Assembly (NCBI GenBank): GCA_031551255.1
Contig: JAVBNW010000061.1
Location: 1 to 25,970, forward strand
DNA length: 25,970 bases
DNA from: JAVBNW01 sp031551255
Lineage (GTDB): Bacteria; Bacillota; Clostridia; Christensenellales; UBA1750
Direction of reading: 5' to 3'
The notes under the pieces were generated by a model, which worked only from the letters and a program-made list of their open reading frames with translations, was not told the DNA's origin and did no database searches. Below are positions 14,411 to 21,110 of the stretch, piece by piece; position 1 is the first letter of the stretch, and each line of letters begins with the position of its first letter. The translations under genes were made by a program, and so were the position numbers.

Positions 14411-14794
14411 CTATCCGCCGATGGCCGCGATGCACTCGATTTCGACGGGCGCCTGCCTGGGAAGCGCGGCCACCTGCACGCATGCGCGCGCAGGCTTCGT
14501 ATCCCCGAAAAACGCGGCGTACGCACCGTTCATATCGGCAAAGGCCGCAAGGTCCGTCATGAACACCGTTACCTTGACCACGGATTCGATGCCGGCGCCT
14601 CCTGCCTCCAGCACCGCCCGTAGGTTGTCAAGGCACAGCGAGGTCGCCTTTTTTACATCCTTCAGTTCGATTTCACCGGTCGCAGCATCCACCGGCAGCT
14701 GCCCGGATACATACAGAAAGCCGTTGGCGCTCACGCCCTGAGAGTAGGGGCCGATCGCGCCGGGGGCCTTGTCGGTTGCGATGGATTTGATCAT
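14411..14794 (-). CDS. RidA family enamine/imine deaminase
   Basis: Predicted cytoplasmic trimeric RidA (YjgF/YER057c) protein, which hydrolyses reactive 2-aminoacrylate-type enamines made by PLP enzymes. The 127-aa length is canonical. Family residues are present: PYSQGV near the start, S30 in YVSGQLP, N89, R103 and C105 in ARACVQVAALP, and E120 in IECIA. AGGAGG lies eight bases before the ATG. It sits 11 bases downstream of pepD and 12 upstream of the small MIKLW gene. Peptide breakdown releases serine and cysteine, whose degradation makes RidA substrates, so grouping with a dipeptidase is sensible (inference). Confidence 0.95.
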   Translation of the reverse strand: MIKSIATDKAPGAIGPYSQGVSANGFLYVSGQLPVDAATGEIELKDVKKATSLCLDNLRAVLEAGGAGIESVVKVTVFMTDLAAFADMNGAYAAFFGDTKPARACVQVAALPRQAPVEIECIAAIGG

Positions 14795-14805
14795 GCGAAA
14801 TCCTC

Positions 14806-16215
14806 CTATTCTTTTGCGAGTTCCGCGAGCAGTGCCTTGAGAAAACTATGCGTGCGCGCGAGGGACGAAACGCTCATCCACTCCTTGGTGGTGTGAGCTC
14901 CTCCGGAGTCCGCACCCATGGCGATCGCGTCCAGGCCCGGCATCTTGTCCATAAACAGCCCGCACTCCAGCCCCGCGTGGATGCCCGAGAATTTGGCTTC
15001 GGCGCCGGAGTGTGCGCGGTATACCTTCGCGATGGCTTCGCGCAGCGGGCTGATTTGCGCATAGGGCCAGCCGGGGTAATCTCCGCCCGCGCTCAACTGG
15101 GCGCCGCACAGCGCGCTGGCGACCGTAAGCTCGCGCAGCACCGCGTGCTTGCTGTGCGCCTGGGAAGAGCGTATCGACACCGTCATGGAAAGCTCGTCGC
15201 CCGCAAGGCTTGCCGTGCCCAGGTTTGCCGAGGTCTCCACCATATCTTGCCCGGCGATCAGAGCGCGGGGGCCGTACGGAGCCAATAGCATAAGGGAAAG
15301 TGCGGCCCGCGCGTCGTCCTTTGCAAGCGGCTCTTCCTTTGTAGCGCAAGGCGTAACGGTCAGCGAAAGCTCCGGTTCCGCCGCGGAAAACTCATCTTGG
15401 AAGCTTTTGTTAAGCGCGCGTACCGCCTCGGCAGGATCGCTTGCGCACACAAACTCTGCAGCGGCATAGGAGGGAATCACGTTGTCCTTATCTCCGCCGC
15501 GCAGACATACGGGCAGCGCATTTAAATCGCAAAAGAGGCGATCGAGCGCGCGGACCAGCAGCTTGAGCGCGTTGGCGCGGCCCATGTGAATATTTCCCCC
15601 GGAGTGCCCGCCGGTCAGCCCGGAAACCTCGAGCTGATAGGTGTTTCCAGGCGCCGCGGCCCTACATACCGGCCGCTTGATCCCCGCGCGCAGTCCCCCC
15701 GCGCAGGATGTGGTAAAGTGCCCCTCGCCGCCGCAATCAAGGTTGATCATCTTCGTGGCTCGAAGGTCGGAAACATCAAGCGCCGCAGCGCCGAACAAGC
15801 CGGTTTCTTCCTGGGTGGTGAACACGCATTCGAGCGCGGGATGAAAAGCCTTTTCATCATTAAGCAGCGCGAGCATCAGCGCAACCCCCAGGGCGTTGTC
15901 CGCGCCAAGCGTCGTGCCGTCCGCCCGCCAAATGTCGCCTTCCTTAATAAGCGTTACAGGATCTTTTGCAAAATCGTGCTCTATGCCTTCATCTTTTACC
16001 GGCACGATGTCAAGATGCGCCTGCAGCATCACTGCTTCGCCGCGTGCGCCGGGCGAGGCGCTTTTTTTGATGACGGCGTTGTTAAGGGCGTCCCTGCGGA
16101 AAAACAGCCCTCGCTCCGTTGCGAACCGCTCGAGATAATCGCATGCGCGCGCTTCGTCGCCGGACGCGCGGGGGATGGCGGTCAGCTCTTCAAACCACGC
16201 AATCGGCTCTTTCAT
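14806..16215 (-). CDS. pepD: Aminoacyl-histidine dipeptidase (M20 family, PepD)
   Basis: Predicted cytosolic di-zinc peptidase that splits Xaa-His and other dipeptides. The M20 ligands are in order: H67 in LQAHLDIV (D69 nearby), D106 in TLGADNALG, the catalytic glutamate pair E136/E137 in TQEETGLF, D160 in NLDCGGEG, and a late His in IHAGLECGLF. Length is 469 aa, close to E. coli PepD. A longer open frame reaches 16326, but ATG at 16215 has a perfect AAGGAGG at six bases, and the upstream codons lie in the palindromic element, so the shorter form is preferred. It is first in an operon with ridA and a small gene. Its likely promoter at 16434 would put the palindrome in its 5' leader. Confidence 0.93.
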   Translation of the reverse strand: MKEPIAWFEELTAIPRASGDEARACDYLERFATERGLFFRRDALNNAVIKKSASPGARGEAVMLQAHLDIVPVKDEGIEHDFAKDPVTLIKEGDIWRADGTTLGADNALGVALMLALLNDEKAFHPALECVFTTQEETGLFGAAALDVSDLRATKMINLDCGGEGHFTTSCAGGLRAGIKRPVCRAAAPGNTYQLEVSGLTGGHSGGNIHMGRANALKLLVRALDRLFCDLNALPVCLRGGDKDNVIPSYAAAEFVCASDPAEAVRALNKSFQDEFSAAEPELSLTVTPCATKEEPLAKDDARAALSLMLLAPYGPRALIAGQDMVETSANLGTASLAGDELSMTVSIRSSQAHSKHAVLRELTVASALCGAQLSAGGDYPGWPYAQISPLREAIAKVYRAHSGAEAKFSGIHAGLECGLFMDKMPGLDAIAMGADSGGAHTTKEWMSVSSLARTHSFLKALLAELAKE

Positions 16216-16247
16216 GGTAAGCCTCCTTTGTCGCTTGGATGTGTGCA

Positions 16248-16435
16248 CTTTAGGTAACCGCCGGTGAATTCGGGTGGCGCGGCTCTGCGGATCTTTTTGC
16301 GGCTCGCCGTGTTGCCCTTCGCTCAACGTAACGTAAGGCTACGCCTCGCTCCGGCTCTTTGCAGGCCGCAAAAACCTTTCGCAAATTCGGCCACCCTCCT
16401 TTTCATCAGCGGTTACGTAGAGTTGGCGCCTATAG
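16248..16435. repeat. 188-bp palindromic intergenic element (copy 2)
   Basis: Nested inverted repeats: GGGTGGC (16272-16278) faces GCCACCC (16390-16396), and TTTTTGCGGC (16294-16303) faces GCCGCAAAAA (16365-16374). Outer parts also mirror each other (TAACCGCCGGTGAA against TTCATCAGCGGTTA). The left arm GCGGATCTTTTT (16287-16298) recurs inverted in copy 5 (22686-22697). The core GCTACGCCTCGCTCCGGCTC nearly repeats that of copy 3. The right end CTATAG/CCAAC motif matches the ends of copy 5. It lies between divergent pepD and the gene at 16517. Confidence 0.75.
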
Positions 16436-16442
16436 TATAACA
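16434..16442 (-). promoter_or_regulatory. Candidate extended -10 promoter for pepD operon
   Basis: On the minus strand the sequence reads TGT-TATACT, an extended -10 (TGn plus a five-of-six TATAAT match). No good -35 lies 17 bases before it. Transcription from here would run leftward through the palindromic element into pepD. Confidence 0.35.
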
Positions 16443-16516
16443 CATCCGAGCGGCACAGCGCATAGGATAGTGTGGCGGATGTGACAAAGCATATCCGCGA
16501 AGGAGGCCGCCTTACC

Positions 16517-17059
16517 ATGCTCAACTTTGACGACTGCCCCGCCCTTTTTGAAGAGGGCCTTACCGACGCGCTCGATGAATGCGGCCGCGGCCTGTGCTGC
16601 GATTTAAACGATGCGTTTGCAAGGGCGCTCGGGCGCAGCGAATACCGGACCGCGATGGTGCATGCGCGCGGCGTCGGTATGAAAAAGCTCCGGCTGTTGG
16701 GGCTTCAGGGCGATGTTTTGCGCGCGTTGTGCCCCGAATCCCAGAAAATCTTCTTAATTCCCGTGTGCTCTGTCTATGCGTTTTACGAGGGAGAGCTTTT
16801 GCCGCCTTTAGGCGAATGCGGGCCTATGTTGCATCTTGACGGCGGATCAAGCTGCCGGGGCTGTAAGGGCCTCGTGCCGGAAATCGAAAAGTTGATCGGC
16901 CAGCGCGCCCTGCTGATTTTGCCGGAAAAAACCGTAGAAGCGCTGATTACCGAGGTAATCGGGCTGACCCTGCGCGCAGTTTCCGGCGATGCGATTCTTA
17001 CCGTGCGCATCGATTGTGTCGATTCTCTCGAGCTGCCCGCAGGCTGCGAAGACGAATAG
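16517..17059 (+). CDS. Hypothetical cysteine-rich protein
   Basis: I do not recognise this 180-residue protein. It is acidic, with no signal peptide or membrane span. Cysteines cluster near the N-terminus (DDC at 7, then ECGRGLCC at about 21-28), with further Cys in ALCP, PVCS and GECG, and a CRGC pair in SSCRGCKG at about 116-119; a metal site is possible but unproven. The C-terminal third looks like an alpha/beta domain ending in alternating hydrophobic strands. The open frame begins at a GTG at 16472, but ATG at 16517 follows AAGGAGG (spacing 10) and is preferred. A terminator follows at 17097, so it is a single-gene unit divergent from pepD. Confidence 0.7.
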   Translation: MLNFDDCPALFEEGLTDALDECGRGLCCDLNDAFARALGRSEYRTAMVHARGVGMKKLRLLGLQGDVLRALCPESQKIFLIPVCSVYAFYEGELLPPLGECGPMLHLDGGSSCRGCKGLVPEIEKLIGQRALLILPEKTVEALITEVIGLTLRAVSGDAILTVRIDCVDSLELPAGCEDE

Positions 17060-17096
17060 GCGCTCGCGCTATCGATGCAGCCCGGAAACAAAAGAG

Positions 17097-17128
17097 ATCG
17101 GCTTTCGCACTGCGTTTGCCGATTTTTT
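17097..17128 (+). terminator. Rho-independent terminator
   Basis: ATCGGC (17097-17102) pairs with GCCGAT (17118-17123), with some inner pairing, and a run of six T follows. It lies 38 bases after the stop at 17059. Confidence 0.7.
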
Positions 17129-17494
17129 CTGAAGAAAGCCTCGTGTTTTGAGGTTCTTTCTGTTTTGCATCGGCCCGCATGCCTTGGCGCTTGCGGGTCA
17201 GCTTTATGTTGCCGTTTCGTATCCTCTTGCAAAACTTTCCTCATCGCCGCCTTTTTTTCCGGCACGGTTCTTTGCCAATTCTCCTTTGGGCATAGGCGGT
17301 TCCGGCCGATAAAAAACGGAACTTTTATCGCATTGGGTTGGAGGCTTTTCCCCTATCTGGCACAGTTACCCTTATCTACCGGTTCTTTCCGGCAACGCCC
17401 AGGGCAATACATTTCGTTTTTATGACGAGATGTTGCGAAATAATTACGTATGCGACGTCCTGTCGCATTGCCAAACACAAAGGAGGTTACGACC
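17129..17494 (+). other. Long leader or gap before the M23 gene with several hairpins
   Basis: About 365 bases without a credible gene, pyrimidine-rich on the plus strand. Hairpins include AGAAAG..CTTTCT around 17133-17160 and CCCGCA..TGCGGG around 17177-17202. At 17299-17330 GTTCCG/CGGAAC interleaves with CGATAAAA/TTTTATCG, so only one can form. I see no riboswitch consensus. The M23 promoter should lie here, but I cannot place it. Confidence 0.4.
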
Positions 17495-18295
17495 ATGCAC
17501 CACGCGCAAAGGATCGCCCGGGCATGCGCGCTGTTGCTCGCGCTGATCCTGCTTCTTCCCGCGCTTCCGGCGAGCGCCGCTGCAAATATCCGGCTTGCCG
17601 AATTTGGAGACAGGGGCCTTGATATCTACCGCTCTTACGCCAAAGACGCGGCGATGCTCAAGGCTTTAATCGCCGTCGATTTGGTGGAAGGGCGCTCCAT
17701 CGCCTCTCCGGATGCCGCCGCGGTGGCGCGGGTGGCGGCGAGCATGTCCGCGGCGCACGAACCCACGGTGGATATGTATATCGCCTATTATACCTCGAGC
17801 GACGCGCTAAAAAAGAAGATTCGGGCGCAGGCCGACAGGCTTGTGGATATCGGCTACATATTCTCCGGCAAGGTATTCCCCATAGCGCAGGGCTATGAGG
17901 TTTGGTATGGCGACAGCTGGGGAGCGGACCGCGGCGACGATGGCGAGCGTTCTCACAAGGGCATCGATATGGCCGTGGACTTTGGCGTGCCGATCCTCTC
18001 GATGGGAGAGGGCACCGTGGAGGCTGTCGGCTGGAACACCCTAGGCGGGTGGCGCGTCGGCGTGCGCGACAAGGACGGGCTTTACTACTATTATGCGCAC
18101 ATGTCCTCCTTCGCGCCGGGCATCAAGGCGGGCGTAAAGGTGGCGGCGGGCCAGGTGATCGGTTATGTGGGCGACAGCGGGTACGGGCCTGAAGGAACCA
18201 CCGGCGTGCTGACGCCCCATCTGCACATCTGCGTATACGAGGGCTCGCCGAAAACCGCGTGCAATCCGTTCGCCTTGCTTAACTTTACAAGGTAG
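17495..18295 (+). CDS. Exported M23 family metallopeptidase (LytM-type)
   Basis: Predicted zinc endopeptidase acting on peptidoglycan cross-bridges or stem peptides outside the membrane. Signal peptide at 1-29, with cleavage near ASA|AAN. Residues 30-120 are a helical, unassigned region. The M23 domain spans about 150-250: HxxxD with H154 and D158, AHMSS with H202, and HLHICVYE with H242 and H244, so the zinc and catalytic set is complete and the enzyme should be active. AAGGAGG precedes ATG 17495 and decides the start over the frame opening at 17450. The protein is compact (266 aa), with no LysM or SH3 binding domain. The GH3 gene follows after a terminator-like cruciform, so the two are adjacent but probably separate units. 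Confidence 0.93.
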   Translation: MHHAQRIARACALLLALILLLPALPASAAANIRLAEFGDRGLDIYRSYAKDAAMLKALIAVDLVEGRSIASPDAAAVARVAASMSAAHEPTVDMYIAYYTSSDALKKKIRAQADRLVDIGYIFSGKVFPIAQGYEVWYGDSWGADRGDDGERSHKGIDMAVDFGVPILSMGEGTVEAVGWNTLGGWRVGVRDKDGLYYYYAHMSSFAPGIKAGVKVAAGQVIGYVGDSGYGPEGTTGVLTPHLHICVYEGSPKTACNPFALLNFTR

Positions 18296-18319
18296 CTGCA
18301 TCTTTCAAGCAGGCTTTTT

Positions 18320-18403
18320 CCGGCAATGACAATACCCCCATATCAAGCGACGCCACGCTTTCCGGCGGTTCCCGCTCGGAAAGCGCGGCGTTTCCATTGC
18401 CGG
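18320..18403 (+). terminator. Large two-tier stem-loop after M23 gene
   Basis: CCGGCAATG (18320-18328) pairs with CATTGCCGG (18395-18403). Within it GCTTTCC pairs with GGAAAGC, separated by an interrupted GCC/GGC step. ATTTCATTTTT follows the outer stem, consistent with termination. It fills the gap between the M23 and GH3 genes. Confidence 0.6.
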
Positions 18404-18462
18404 ATTTCATTTTTAGATGTAAAATATAAGCAGATTGAAACGCTATGAGAAGGAGGAGGCCG

Positions 18463-19725
18463 GTGAAGAAAAGCGGGTGGATAGCCGCGCTGGGCCTGCT
18501 CCTTCTACTGGGAGCCCTGTGCGCTTATGCAGCGGCGCGGTGGCTGCCCGCGAAGGATGTGCCGCAGGCGGCCGCGTCCGAGAGTTTCGCGGTCGCATCG
18601 TCGCCTTTGCCAACGGTCGCGTCCGTTCCCGTAGCGCCAACCCCTGCCCCTACGCCTTCGCCTACCGAAAGGGAAGGTGCGTATATCGCTTCCTTAATCG
18701 ACGCCATGTCGCTGGAGGAGCAGGTTCGCCAACTGTTCATGATCAGGCTCGGGCCAAAGAATGCGGCCGGCTACGATGCAGTCAACGAAAATGTGCTCAA
18801 GGATCTTGCGGACAACCGCCCGGGAGGCTATGTGCTGTTTACGAACAACATCGCCTCGCTGGAGGAAACGCGCGCGCTGACCGATGCGCTCAGGGAACAC
18901 GCCGCCATACCCCCGCTCATCGCCATCGACGAAGAAGGGGGGAGCGTCAGCCGCCTGGGCTCCGCGGGCGTTGCGGGCTATCAAAAGCAGCCCTCCGCGG
19001 GTTCCATCGGCAAAACGGGCGATCCTGGCAGCGCGTATGAGGTAGGCAAGGCCATTGGCGAGGCTCTTTTCGCCATTGGAGTGGATGTGGATTTTGCTCC
19101 CGTTGCCGACGTGCTCGGCGGCAAAGGGGGCGCGATCGGCAACCGCTCCTTCGGCAGCGACCCTAAGCTGGTGGCGGATATGGTATCCGCATACCAGCGG
19201 GGCCTTGGCGAGGCGGGCATCCTGTCCGCGCCCAAGCATTTCCCCGGCCACGGCGCGGCGTCCGGCGATTCTCACGACGGCTACGTGAGCATTGCGGCGG
19301 ATGAGGATCGACTTCGTGAGGTCGAATACCCGCCGTTTGAGCGGGCCATTGCCGAAGACGCCGCGTTTGTGCTCGTGGGGCACATCGCCGCGCCGAATGC
19401 CGACCCAAGCGGCCTGCCCGCTACGCTGTCGGAATATTTTGTTACCGATGTTCTGCGCGGCAGGATGGGCTTTGAGGGCGTTGCGATTACCGACGCCATG
19501 GATATGGGCGCCATCGTCAACCATTATTCGCCCGGCGAGGCCAGCGTGCGCGCCCTTACGGCGGGCATCGACATGGTTTTGCTGCCGAAGGATTACCCAA
19601 AGGCGGTTGAGGGCGTGCTCGCGGCCATCGAGCAGGGGGCTCTTCCCCGCGAGCGCGTTAACGAAGCGCTCACGCGGGTTTTTCGCGCCAAGGTACGCGC
19701 AGGGCTTATCAAGGCGCCGCAATGA
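18463..19725 (+). CDS. nagZ: Exported NagZ-like beta-N-acetylhexosaminidase (GH3)
   Basis: Predicted glycoside hydrolase family 3 enzyme removing terminal GlcNAc from peptidoglycan fragments. An N-terminal hydrophobic segment (about 5-25) acts as a signal peptide or anchor; a Pro/Thr/Ser-rich spacer (47-69) leads to the barrel. Signatures: AIDEEGGSVSRL (154-165), the loop KHFPGHG (258-264) with the Asp-His dyad D269/H271 typical of NagZ, and the nucleophile D344 in ITDAMDMG. It is a single-domain GH3 (420 aa), without the second domain of B. subtilis NagZ. The ATG at 18445 lacks a ribosome binding site; GTG at 18463 has AGGAGG six bases upstream and is preferred. Released GlcNAc could feed nagA (inference). 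The stop codon abuts a palindromic element. Confidence 0.92.
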   Translation: MKKSGWIAALGLLLLLGALCAYAAARWLPAKDVPQAAASESFAVASSPLPTVASVPVAPTPAPTPSPTEREGAYIASLIDAMSLEEQVRQLFMIRLGPKNAAGYDAVNENVLKDLADNRPGGYVLFTNNIASLEETRALTDALREHAAIPPLIAIDEEGGSVSRLGSAGVAGYQKQPSAGSIGKTGDPGSAYEVGKAIGEALFAIGVDVDFAPVADVLGGKGGAIGNRSFGSDPKLVADMVSAYQRGLGEAGILSAPKHFPGHGAASGDSHDGYVSIAADEDRLREVEYPPFERAIAEDAAFVLVGHIAAPNADPSGLPATLSEYFVTDVLRGRMGFEGVAITDAMDMGAIVNHYSPGEASVRALTAGIDMVLLPKDYPKAVEGVLAAIEQGALPRERVNEALTRVFRAKVRAGLIKAPQ

Positions 19726-19726
19726 T

Positions 19727-19891
19727 CTAGTGATCTGCCACAATTACCAATACGGTTTGGCGCGGATTTTTTTCCATCCGGCAGCGTCGCTTTCCTCTTG
19801 GCGTAGCGCTGCTACGCCTACGCTCCGGCTCCTTGCCGGACGAAAAAATCTCTCGCGCGAAACCGCATTTTCAACTGTGTCAGAGCACTAG
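19727..19891. repeat. 165-bp palindromic intergenic element (copy 3)
   Basis: Arms of over 50 bases mirror each other. The left arm begins CTAGTGATCTGCCACA and the right arm, read in reverse complement, begins CTAGTGCTCTGACACA. Both continue through CGGTTT, GCGCG, a T6-7 run and TCCGGC. The core holds GGCGTAGC-GCT-GCTACGCC (19800-19818). CGAAAAAATCTCTCGC (19841-19856) recurs exactly, inverted, in copy 5 (22602-22617). It begins one base after the GH3 stop codon, so it also forms that transcript's 3' hairpin. Confidence 0.8.
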
Positions 19892-20153
19892 GCCCTGTTG
19901 ACATAAACGCTCAGCGCTGTCCTTCGGTCGCTTTTTGCGCATGCGCATGATTTAATTGCCGTGGTTTGCCTTCGGCTAGAAGCGTTGTCTAAGGCGACGC
20001 TGGTTAAAGCTCCGGCAAGGCTGCTGGGGCGGCCCTAGCGTAGCTGCCGACATTCACACCCAAGGCGTATCCGGAGGGTCGCCTTCTTCCTGCGCTTCAT
20101 TCGGCGCAAAAATCGGTTCGAAATCCGGCATTTCGGAATATATCAATAGGCCT
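19890..20153. repeat. 264-bp palindromic intergenic element (copy 4)
   Basis: Imperfect ends AGGCCCTGTTGACATA and TATCAATAGGCCT mirror each other. Inside, TTTTTGCGC (19932-19940) faces GCGCAAAAA (20104-20112), and AAGGCGAC (19991-19998) faces GTCGCCTT (20078-20085). AGCGTAGCTGCCG (20037-20049) is identical, inverted, to the core of copy 5 (22647-22659). It abuts copy 3, so 19727-20153 is entirely palindromic sequence. 20154-20264 holds the upstream region of the lipoprotein gene, with no promoter I can name. Confidence 0.65.
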
Positions 20154-20264
20154 TAGCCTGATGGAAACGGAAGGTGATGTCGTAAGCGGGGTTTCATAGC
20201 GTTCCTGTGTGTGGCTAACGTCATCTGGTAGTGCGTTTTCGGAAATATAAAAGGGGGAATTGAC

Positions 20265-21095
20265 ATGAAGGGCCGCACGATCCCATTTCTTATCGCCCTG
20301 GTGCTTCTTCTAAGCGGCTGTACATCGAATGTCGGCCGCCAGGCCATTCACGACGCCGTGGCCGAATCCGAAGAGGTGTGCGCAAGCATCGTGGATATCG
20401 TGAATTGGCAGCTTGAGGGCACCGAGGAATTCCGCAAGCAACGCGAAGTATACAAAAAAAGCGGGGATGAGCGCGACTTACCCGAGGACGACATCGCCCA
20501 GGTCGAGGCGAAGTATGACGAGCTTACCCAATACCGCGCAACGCTCGGCGAGCTAAGGGCGCGAGTGGATGCGATCAAAGACGAGAAGGACGCCGTGACG
20601 CTCGAGGCGGCCAAGGATTATTTTACGATGCTCGACAGCGCCGTGGGAGACCTGGCGACGATTTTTGAATACTTCTTCGCGGTGCGCGAGGCGGTGAAGC
20701 CCATGGCTGAGTTTGAGGCCCCCGAGAGCACGACGGTCTATGTTGACTATTCCCTGTTTGCCGGGCAGCTTTCGCAGGTGGTAGGCGTTACGCAGCGCAA
20801 CATCAGCGCGCTCAAATGCCCCTCTTATATGCAGGATAGCCACAAGGCCTTTGCCGCGCGCATCGACGAATACCAAAGTTTCTGCCAAGATTTTTCCATT
20901 GCCGTGCAGCTTTCCGATCCGCTGCGCATCGCCTCGTGCAATTATCGCCTCAGTAGGCTCGACGTCATGATCGAAAAGTGTGACGACGCCTTGACGGACG
21001 ACTTCAACCTGCAATTCGAGCGCGTGCTCCAGCGTATGGATGGCGCCATCGCTCAGTTGCGCGGCGAGCTGCTCGCCAATACTGCGCAAAAATAG
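20265..21095 (+). CDS. Putative lipoprotein of unknown function
   Basis: A 276-residue exported protein with a clear lipobox LSGC (Cys19), so it is likely lipid-anchored to the outer face of the membrane. The mature part is almost all helical and charged, with probable coiled-coil stretches (about 45-125 and 205-270), and few cysteines. I do not recognise a domain. AGGGGG lies eight bases before the ATG. It is followed after 15 bases by the zinc-ribbon/transglutaminase-like gene, with no terminator between, so the two are co-transcribed and may work together at the membrane (inference from arrangement only). Confidence 0.85.
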   Translation: MKGRTIPFLIALVLLLSGCTSNVGRQAIHDAVAESEEVCASIVDIVNWQLEGTEEFRKQREVYKKSGDERDLPEDDIAQVEAKYDELTQYRATLGELRARVDAIKDEKDAVTLEAAKDYFTMLDSAVGDLATIFEYFFAVREAVKPMAEFEAPESTTVYVDYSLFAGQLSQVVGVTQRNISALKCPSYMQDSHKAFAARIDEYQSFCQDFSIAVQLSDPLRIASCNYRLSRLDVMIEKCDDALTDDFNLQFERVLQRMDGAIAQLRGELLANTAQK

Positions 21096-21110
21096 GAAGG
21101 GGGAAGGAAG

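Noticed and set aside
17299..17330. H-type pseudoknot from interleaved GTTCCG/CGGAAC and CGATAAAA/TTTTATCG
   Set aside because: There are no bases left for the loop crossing the first stem, so both cannot form together. At most they are alternative hairpins, possibly by chance.
9396..17411. Shared 12-mer CAGGGCAATACA at 9396-9407 and 17400-17411
   Set aside because: Flanking bases do not match beyond the 12-mer and no common structure is visible, so chance is the simplest explanation.
18463..18540. Lipobox in the GH3 enzyme (GALC)
   Set aside because: The residue before Cys is Leu rather than Gly/Ala/Ser, so lipidation is unlikely. The segment is better read as a signal peptide or anchor.
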